A stretch of DNA of 9,565 nucleotides. Source: an uncultured Treponema sp. (lineage in GTDB: Bacteria; Spirochaetota; Spirochaetia; Treponematales; Treponemataceae). How positions within the stretch are numbered: position 1 is the stretch's first letter; every line of letters starts with the position of its first letter. Under the pieces are notes generated by a model, which saw only the letters and a list, made by a program, of their open reading frames with translations, was not told where the DNA came from and did not search any database. The stretch is from contig CAMJAJ010000028.1 of the NCBI GenBank assembly GCA_946403565.1, positions 1-9,565 on the forward strand. Reading direction: 5' to 3'. The translations under genes were made by a program, and so were the position numbers. This document shows positions 4,852 through 9,565 of the stretch, piece after piece.

Positions 4852-7035
4852 CTAGAGTATCGAGCGGATCATGTTGATGAGGGGCGACTCCTGGGACTTC
4901 ACCTTCATGCTTTCCTTGAGCGACTCCCGCTCCGCAGTCTCGGCGGCCTGGGTCGCAGGCTCTCCCTCGGCGTTGGCGGCGGGCTTGGTGTCCGTGGCCG
5001 CGTTCCCTTCCGTGCTCTGGCCATCCGCGTTATCCGGGAGCTTGACCAGCACGATTTCGTCTCCGACGTTGAGCACGTCGTAGAAGCCCTTCTTCTTGTA
5101 TTCTCCCTCGGAGATCTCCTCGTTGGCCTTGGTGACGGTGAAGGTGCCGAGCGTGTCGGAGCTGTTGTAGACGACTCCGGTGCCGGTGTCCACGGTCTTT
5201 ATCTTGCCCTGCTTCACCACATCGAACACCGCGCCCGTCACGATGCCGTCGCTCTTGCCCAGGTCCACGAGCAGGGTGTTGGTTGCGTTGCCCAGCACGT
5301 TGCCCCTGATGGGCAGGATATCCAGGACGGCCTGGCGCAGGCGGCGGAGCGACTTGGCGAAGCGGTCGTTGCCCGTGCGGTAGATGTGCATGTCCGTGGT
5401 CTTGGTTCCCGTCCGTCCGGAGTAGACCTGGGCGTCCAGGGAGAAGGACCGTTCCGTCTCGTTCGCCGAGAGGATGATGAAGTAGTCACGGCCGGAGGTG
5501 CGGGCCTGGTGGTAGGCGTCGCCGTAGCCTGAGACGGCCACCGTCTGCACGTTGACGGCGGTGGAGGGGACTCCCTCGAAGATGTCGCCGGTCGCCAGCG
5601 CGATGATCTCCTCCACGTCGGCATGCAGGATCTGGACCCCGCTGTTCACGAAGTATATGCCGATGTTCCACCTGGTCTTGTCCAGGAAGAAGGGGTCCAC
5701 GTTCCACTTGTGGGCGAGGTTGTCGCCCATCATGCTCTCCAGGGCCTCTATGGTGTCGTCATTCTTGACCTGCTGGGCGGTGCGCTTGACGGTTGCCTTG
5801 GGGGTGTTCTCGTCGGTCTGGACCGTGCGCTGCGGCTGTGTCGTTCCGGCTGCTGTCTCGTTCAGCTTGATGAATTTGAGCTGCTGCAGGTAGAGCTCGT
5901 AGAAGCCGTCCCGCTCGAGCATGTCGGCGAAGGACTGCCTGGCCACGGCGTTGAGCGGGTCCACGGAGAGGGCCTTCTGGTACTCGTAGCGTTCGCTCGG
6001 GCCGTCGAAGTTCCGCTTGAACTCCTTCGCCTTTCCGATATGGAAGGAGGCCCACTTTGCCCGGCGGGAATCCTCCACGCTGAGGGTCGTGTCCACTATC
6101 TGCTCAAGGGCGAAGCGCATGACCTCGTCGTAGGGGTCTATGGAAAGTCCGGTGGAGAAGGTCGCTATCGCCCCCTCGCTGTCACCGAGCCGCTTCTGGG
6201 AGAGGCCCTTGAGGTACCAGGCTCCGGTCAGGCTCCGGTCGCGGGAGATGCGGAAGTCGCAGAGGTCTATGACCTCGTTGTAGCGCTTCTGCTCGTAGAG
6301 TATGTTGGAAAGGAGCTCGTAGGCCCTGTCGTAGTTCGCGTTTATCTGGATCGCGCTCCTGACCAGGCGTTCCGCATCGGCGAGCTTTCCCTGCTTGGTG
6401 GCCAGGTAGGAGGCCAGGTAGTACACCTCGGGGTCTCCGTTGTGGTACTCGATGGCCTGCTTTATGTACTTCTCCGCCACGTCGTTCTTGCCTTCCTCCG
6501 CGCTGACCAGGGCAAGGCTCAGGAGGGCCTTGCGGTTCCTGCTGTCGCGCTTGAGCGCGTCAAGGTAGAGGTTCTCGGCAGAAGAGAGGCTGCCGCCGTA
6601 GAGCTTGAGCTCGGCCAGGCCGAACCGCGCGTCTATGTCGTTCGGATATTTTGCGAGTATGGCGTTGAACGTGTCCTTTGCCTCGTCCAGGCGGCCGAGC
6701 GAGATGAGGGCCATCCCCTTCAGGTTCTGTATCTCGCTCGTCCTGCGGGAGTAGCGGAGCGCGTTGTCGGCGTATTCCACCGCCAGGTCGTATTCGCCGA
6801 GGCTGTAGACGCAGACCGCCAGGTTGTACCAGGCGTCCCCGTACTGGGGGTTCAGCTGCAGCGCCTCCCGATAGGATTCGACGGCCCCGTAGTAGTTGCC
6901 GGCCTGCTGTTCGGCGTAGGCGTCGTTGTACAGGGCCGTCGCGCTCTTGCTCCGTGTCTGCGCGCTGAGTCCTGAAAAGCCTGTCAGCAGTATAAAAAGG
7001 CAAAGTCCCCGTGAAAGCATAGGCCGGATGTTCAT
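4852..7035 (-). CDS. Secreted TPR protein with C-terminal FlgT/CsgG-like region
   Basis: This protein of 727 residues has a signal peptide (residues 1-25, likely cut after LSA), so it is probably periplasmic or outer-membrane associated. Residues 32-312 hold about eight tetratricopeptide repeats (for example AGNYYGAVESYREALQLNP and LGEYDLAVEYADNAL), with another weaker one near 335-385. A polar linker near 395-430 leads to a mixed alpha/beta region (about 440-575) reminiscent of LpoB/CsgG-like domains. Next comes a beta-rich part (575-667; LLVDLGKSDGIVTGAVFDVVKQG) like the C-terminus of FlgT. A low-complexity tail ends in NMIRSIL. TPRs mediate protein-protein contacts, so an envelope or flagellar-motor scaffold is possible; this is inference. 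The ribosome binding site is only a G-run (7041-7045). It follows the CBS protein gene after 43 nt and probably shares its transcript. Confidence 0.75.
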   Translation of the reverse strand: MNIRPMLSRGLCLFILLTGFSGLSAQTRSKSATALYNDAYAEQQAGNYYGAVESYREALQLNPQYGDAWYNLAVCVYSLGEYDLAVEYADNALRYSRRTSEIQNLKGMALISLGRLDEAKDTFNAILAKYPNDIDARFGLAELKLYGGSLSSAENLYLDALKRDSRNRKALLSLALVSAEEGKNDVAEKYIKQAIEYHNGDPEVYYLASYLATKQGKLADAERLVRSAIQINANYDRAYELLSNILYEQKRYNEVIDLCDFRISRDRSLTGAWYLKGLSQKRLGDSEGAIATFSTGLSIDPYDEVMRFALEQIVDTTLSVEDSRRAKWASFHIGKAKEFKRNFDGPSERYEYQKALSVDPLNAVARQSFADMLERDGFYELYLQQLKFIKLNETAAGTTQPQRTVQTDENTPKATVKRTAQQVKNDDTIEALESMMGDNLAHKWNVDPFFLDKTRWNIGIYFVNSGVQILHADVEEIIALATGDIFEGVPSTAVNVQTVAVSGYGDAYHQARTSGRDYFIILSANETERSFSLDAQVYSGRTGTKTTDMHIYRTGNDRFAKSLRRLRQAVLDILPIRGNVLGNATNTLLVDLGKSDGIVTGAVFDVVKQGKIKTVDTGTGVVYNSSDTLGTFTVTKANEEISEGEYKKKGFYDVLNVGDEIVLVKLPDNADGQSTEGNAATDTKPAANAEGEPATQAAETAERESLKESMKVKSQESPLINMIRSIL

Positions 7036-7078
7036 TTTTTCCCCCAGTTTTTAAAAATCAAAAGTCCACCACTCTCGC

Positions 7079-7894
7079 TTATTCATCGGAATCTTTTTCG
7101 GGGACTTTATGGTATATCACCTTGATGACGTCCACCTTGTGGCCTTCCATCTCCTGCACGATGAAGTCGTAGTCCTTCCATGAGACCTTTTCGAATTTGA
7201 CCGGAATCTTTCCGAAGAGGTCGAACACGAAGCCTCCAAGCGTGTCGAAGTCGTCGGTGGGGAAGCTGGCCCCCATTGTCTCGTTCAGGTCGTCCAGGTC
7301 CACGCGGGCGTCGCAGAGCCAGACGTTGTCACCGAGCGGCAGTATGTCCTCGCGCTCGTTGTCGAACTCGTCCTGTATGTCGCCCACGATCTGCTCGATT
7401 ATGTCCTCCATGCAGACGATCCCGCTTATGCCGCCGTATTCGTCTATGGCTATCGCTATGTGGACGTGCCGCCGCTTGAACTCCCTGAGCAGGCTGTCAA
7501 TCCGCTTGCTCTCCGGCACGAAGTAGGCCTTCCTGATTATCCGTTCCAGGTTCAGCTCCTCATGCCGCGCGATGGCCGCTATGAGGTCCTTCACGTACAG
7601 GACGCCGACCACGTTGTCTATGGAGCTTGCATAGACGGGAAAGCGGGAATGCCCGCTCTCCGTTATCTTCTGGAGCAGCTCCTCTGCGTCCGTCCCCACG
7701 GAGATGAAGTCCACGTCGATGCGGGGGATCATCACCTCCTTGACTGTGGTCTGGGAAAGGTCCTCGACCCCCCGTATCATGTCTTTCTTTTCTTCCGTCA
7801 GAAGTTTCTGCTGGGCAGCGTCCTCGCTGGACCCTGCGGACTGGTAGTTCTCCTCGTCCTTCTTTGCTTCCTTTTTAAATCCGAACAAGCCCAT
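7079..7894 (-). CDS. tlyC: TlyC/CorC-like CBS-domain protein
   Basis: This soluble protein of 271 residues has a CBS pair at about 53-173 (VMIPRIDVDFI; SRFPVYASSIDNVVGVLYVKDL; AIDEYGGISGIVCMEDIIEQIVGDIQDE). It ends with a CorC_HlyC domain at about 189-265 (RVDLDDLNETMG, DTLGGFVFDLFGKIP). CBS pairs bind adenine nucleotides, and the CorC family is linked to Mg/Co efflux and envelope functions. The N-terminal DUF21 membrane domain of larger relatives is absent, as in CorC itself. The name hemolysin C came from early work in spirochaetes and does not prove haemolytic activity. The start is ATG at 7894, with AAAGGA ten bases upstream. The 34 nt between it and ybeY contain a 10-bp triplet repeat. 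Confidence 0.88.
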   Translation of the reverse strand: MGLFGFKKEAKKDEENYQSAGSSEDAAQQKLLTEEKKDMIRGVEDLSQTTVKEVMIPRIDVDFISVGTDAEELLQKITESGHSRFPVYASSIDNVVGVLYVKDLIAAIARHEELNLERIIRKAYFVPESKRIDSLLREFKRRHVHIAIAIDEYGGISGIVCMEDIIEQIVGDIQDEFDNEREDILPLGDNVWLCDARVDLDDLNETMGASFPTDDFDTLGGFVFDLFGKIPVKFEKVSWKDYDFIVQEMEGHKVDVIKVIYHKVPEKDSDE

Positions 7895-7903
7895 CGCTGT
7901 GTA

Positions 7904-7933
7904 TTCCTTTAGATACCTTTAGATTTCCTTAGA
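7904..7933 (-). repeat. Three tandem 10-bp SD-like repeats before tlyC
   Basis: The minus strand reads TCTAAGGAAA, TCTAAAGGTA and TCTAAAGGAA in direct succession, three 10-bp units each with a Shine-Dalgarno-like AAGG. The first unit contains the ybeY stop codon (7931-7929); the last one serves as the tlyC ribosome binding site. Confidence 0.7.
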
Positions 7934-8411
7934 AAATAATCCTTTCATCCCGCAGAGCCTCCAGGATTGCCTTCTGCTTTTGCAGCATGGGGCAGGCCGG
8001 CTCTATCCCCTTGACGACGTGCTCCTCCCCATGGTCGAGCCCGTTCAGGTGCAGCATGCCGTGGACGAGCAGCCTCCTGAGCTCCTCGTCCTCGCTGACT
8101 TCAAAGTAGGCGGCGTTCTTCGGCAGGGTCTCAAGACTCACCGCGATGTCCCCGGCCGCCTTCCACACCTGTCCGTCCTCGTCGGTATATGTTCCGCCGT
8201 CCTCAAAGCTTAAAACATCCGTCTCCTCGTCAATGTTACGGTAATCCCTGTTCAGGCCCCTGATGCGCTCGTCGGAGCAGAAGAGCACCGACAGCTCTTC
8301 CCCGTCGTAGCCCCCTTCGGACAGGGCCTTGAGCATGAAGCCTTCCGCCCTGGCAAGCCAGTCCGGCTCTGCAAGTCCGTCCTCCACGCTGACGAGAACC
8401 CTATTTGCCAT
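7929..8411 (-). CDS. ybeY: Endoribonuclease YbeY, rRNA maturation factor
   Basis: YbeY is a zinc-dependent endoribonuclease needed for 16S rRNA 3' end maturation and ribosome quality control. The 160-residue product has the full family signature: LNRDYRNIDEETDVLSF at 53-69, GDIAVS at 87-92, and the metal site HGMLHLNGLDH at 117-127 with His117, His121 and His127. Length fits the family. The start is ATG at 8411, with GAGGGG about seven bases upstream. The reading frame stays open far upstream to 8747, but that part is an Arg-rich shadow of the repeat-coding tail of the PgpH-like gene. It overlaps the end of that gene by 11 bp, so translation is probably coupled. Confidence 0.93.
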   Translation of the reverse strand: MANRVLVSVEDGLAEPDWLARAEGFMLKALSEGGYDGEELSVLFCSDERIRGLNRDYRNIDEETDVLSFEDGGTYTDEDGQVWKAAGDIAVSLETLPKNAAYFEVSEDEELRRLLVHGMLHLNGLDHGEEHVVKGIEPACPMLQKQKAILEALRDERIIF

Positions 8412-9565
8412 GTTTCTTCCCCTCTTTCTTCTTGCCGTCGGCCTTCGAGCTCTCCTGCCTGGCTGCCTCTTCCTTCTTGCCGCCGGCCTCCGCCGCTTCC
8501 TGCGTGGCCTCTTCTTCTTTCTTGCCTTCGGCTTCCGCCGCTTTCTGCGTGGCCGCCTCTTCCTTGTTGCCGTTGGCCTCCGCCTCTTTCTGCGCGCCGG
8601 ACTCTTCCTTGTTGCCGTCGGCTTCCGCCGCCTTCTGCGTGGCCGCCTCTTCCTGCTTGCCACCGGCCTCTGCCGCCGCCTTGTTCGCTGCGGCTCCCTC
8701 GTTCGCCTCCGCTGCCTCAGGCTTGCCGCCCTTGCTGGGTTCTGCATCCTTCTGGCCGGGGTAGGTGATGCGGGAATGGTAGTAGCCTATGAGAATCTGA
8801 AGGAAGGTCTCTTCGATCGTACTGATGTCCTTGAACGTGAGGTCGCAGTTGTTCAGCTGGCCCTCTGCGATCTTGCCGTTGACCAGCTCCTGTATCTTTT
8901 TCTCAATCTGCGGCGCGGTGGGGGACTTCAGGCTCTTGCATGTGGCCTCCACGATGTCCGCAAGCATGACCACGCCGCTTTCCCTCGTCGTCGGGGGCGT
9001 GCCGTTGTAGGAGTAGTCGACCGGATTGGCATTGGGGTCATCCTGTTGCGCCGTGTCATAGAAATACTTCATGACGCTGCTGCCGTGGTGTTCGGCTATG
9101 ATGTCCACCACGCGGACCGGGAGATGCAGGTCCCTCGCCATCTCCACGCCCTTGCGGACGTGGTTCTTGATTATCGTGACCGAAAGCGAGGGGTTTATGG
9201 TTTTGTGGATGTTTGTGCTGCTTGGATCCTGGTTCTCCGTAAAGAATTCCGGGTTGTCCATCTTGCCTATGTCGTGGTAGTAGCCGCCGACCCGGGCGAG
9301 CAGGGCGTTTGCCCCTATCTTTGCGCAGGCGGTCTCGGCCAGCTGCGCCACCATGATGGAATGGTTGAATGTTCCGCTCGCGGTGACGGACATCCTCTTG
9401 AGGATGTCGGCGTTGGTGTCGCTCAGGTCCATCAGGCGGAAGACCGAGGCCGAGTTCAGCAGGTATTCAATCGGCGTCAGGAAGCCCAGGCAGAGGATGC
9501 CGGACATGAAGCCGTTGAGCATGACCCCGGCCAGCGCCATGTAGCCTTCCCGTGACGGGTTGCCA
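8401..9565 (-). CDS. pgpH: PgpH-like HD-domain phosphodiesterase (7TM-HD family), C-terminal part
   Basis: The gene runs past the right edge, so its start is not seen; about 387 residues are visible. They open with the end of a membrane segment (MLNGFMSGILCLGFLTPIEYLL) and continue with an HD domain. Counting from the in-frame ATG at 9540, metal-site candidates are His60 (TASGTFNHS), His89-Asp90 (GGYYHDIGKM), His127 (IIKNHVRKG), His151-His152 (AEHHGSS) and Asp195 (VMLADIVEA). Their order and spacing fit PgpH, the membrane phosphodiesterase that degrades c-di-AMP to pApA. The ybeY neighbour also fits: Bacillus has the same pair (yqfF-yqfG). The tail after residue 265 is a Lys/Glu/Ala-rich repeat not typical of the family. 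The stop codon at 8401-8403 lies inside ybeY. Confidence 0.87.
   Translation of the reverse strand, partial: GNPSREGYMALAGVMLNGFMSGILCLGFLTPIEYLLNSASVFRLMDLSDTNADILKRMSVTASGTFNHSIMVAQLAETACAKIGANALLARVGGYYHDIGKMDNPEFFTENQDPSSTNIHKTINPSLSVTIIKNHVRKGVEMARDLHLPVRVVDIIAEHHGSSVMKYFYDTAQQDDPNANPVDYSYNGTPPTTRESGVVMLADIVEATCKSLKSPTAPQIEKKIQELVNGKIAEGQLNNCDLTFKDISTIEETFLQILIGYYHSRITYPGQKDAEPSKGGKPEAAEANEGAAANKAAAEAGGKQEEAATQKAAEADGNKEESGAQKEAEANGNKEEAATQKAAEAEGKKEEEATQEAAEAGGKKEEAARQESSKADGKKKEGKKHGK
8404..8676 (-). repeat. 45-bp tandem repeat coding for a 15-residue Ala/Glu/Lys repeat
   Basis: Five 45-bp units lie head to tail (8632-8676, 8587-8631, 8542-8586, 8497-8541, 8452-8496), plus a diverged last unit of 48 bp (8404-8451). 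They encode, in order, AAEAGGKQEEAATQK, AAEADGNKEESGAQK, EAEANGNKEEAATQK, AAEAEGKKEEEATQE, AAEAGGKKEEAARQE and a Lys-rich end. The repeat forms the cytoplasmic tail of the PgpH-like protein. The last unit also holds the ribosome binding site and start codon of ybeY. A change by whole units keeps the frame, so copy number could vary between strains. Confidence 0.85.

Noticed and set aside
5623..6975. 450-codon plus-strand open frame opposite the TPR gene
   Set aside because: The minus strand encodes obvious TPR repeats; the plus frame is a Val/Gly/Leu-rich mirror without a family match or ribosome binding site.
7036..7078. A separate promoter or terminator between tlyC and the TPR gene
   Set aside because: The 43-nt gap is A/T-rich but has no convincing -35/-10 pair or hairpin; co-transcription is simpler.
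7079..7894. TlyC as a true hemolysin
   Set aside because: The domains (CBS pair plus CorC_HlyC) fit a regulatory or ion-efflux-related protein; no pore-forming or signal sequence is visible.
8412..8747. N-terminal Arg-rich extension of YbeY
   Set aside because: It is the out-of-frame reading of the PgpH repeat tail; YbeY homology and the ribosome binding site both point to the ATG at 8411.
8329..9555. 408-codon plus-strand open frame opposite pgpH and ybeY
   Set aside because: It is a shadow of the HD domain and the 45-bp repeat; its repeated Leu/Arg/Phe-rich segment is just the repeat read in reverse.

Overview
The window looks like a piece of a GC-rich spirochaete chromosome, most likely Treponema or a close relative. 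The evidence is the gene set and order: a minus-strand cluster reading HD-domain membrane protein (PgpH type), YbeY, TlyC/CorC-like CBS protein, then a large secreted TPR protein. From memory this matches a gene run in Treponema pallidum, but I could not check that here. The genes are GC-rich, while the regulatory gaps are clearly richer in A+T. I see no insertion sequence, tRNA, rRNA or CRISPR array.

Layout. At 1-35 (minus) are the first codons of a glycolytic gene, probably phosphoglycerate kinase, with a good ribosome binding site, a sigma70-type promoter and a leader of about 130 nt that can fold. Divergent from it, on the plus strand, run a BirA-like biotin repressor with a strongly eroded ligase domain (301-1044), a sodium:solute symporter (1132-2514), and a metal-type ABC operon made of ATPase (2578-3297), permease (3290-4135) and a lipoprotein (4132-4833). 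The minus-strand cluster converges on this operon with only 18 bp between stop codons: the TPR/FlgT-like protein (4852-7035), the CBS protein (7079-7894), YbeY (7929-8411) and the PgpH-like protein, which is cut by the right window edge (8401-9565).

Regulation is unusually readable. A perfect 10-bp inverted repeat with a 16-nt spacer, of the BirA-operator type, lies across the birA stop codon and over the -35 box of a TTGACA-N17-TATAAC promoter that drives the symporter. This suggests a small repressor-transporter module for biotin or a related compound. A second near-consensus promoter, TTGACA-N17-TATTAT, begins inside the symporter stop codon and is followed directly by a perfect 7-1-7 Fur-family box, TGAGAATAATTCTCA, ahead of the ABC operon. 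That points to metal-dependent control of a zinc, manganese or iron importer.

The most interesting lead is the first module: a BirA homologue that keeps its DNA-binding domain but lacks the KWPND catalytic strand and the C-terminal domain, placed directly before an operator-controlled SSS-family transporter. Other points worth a look are the replacement of a classic binding protein by a lipoprotein with a CC-containing OB-fold-like domain, the structured pgk leader, and a 45-bp tandem repeat that codes for the tail of the PgpH-like protein and runs into the ybeY start.
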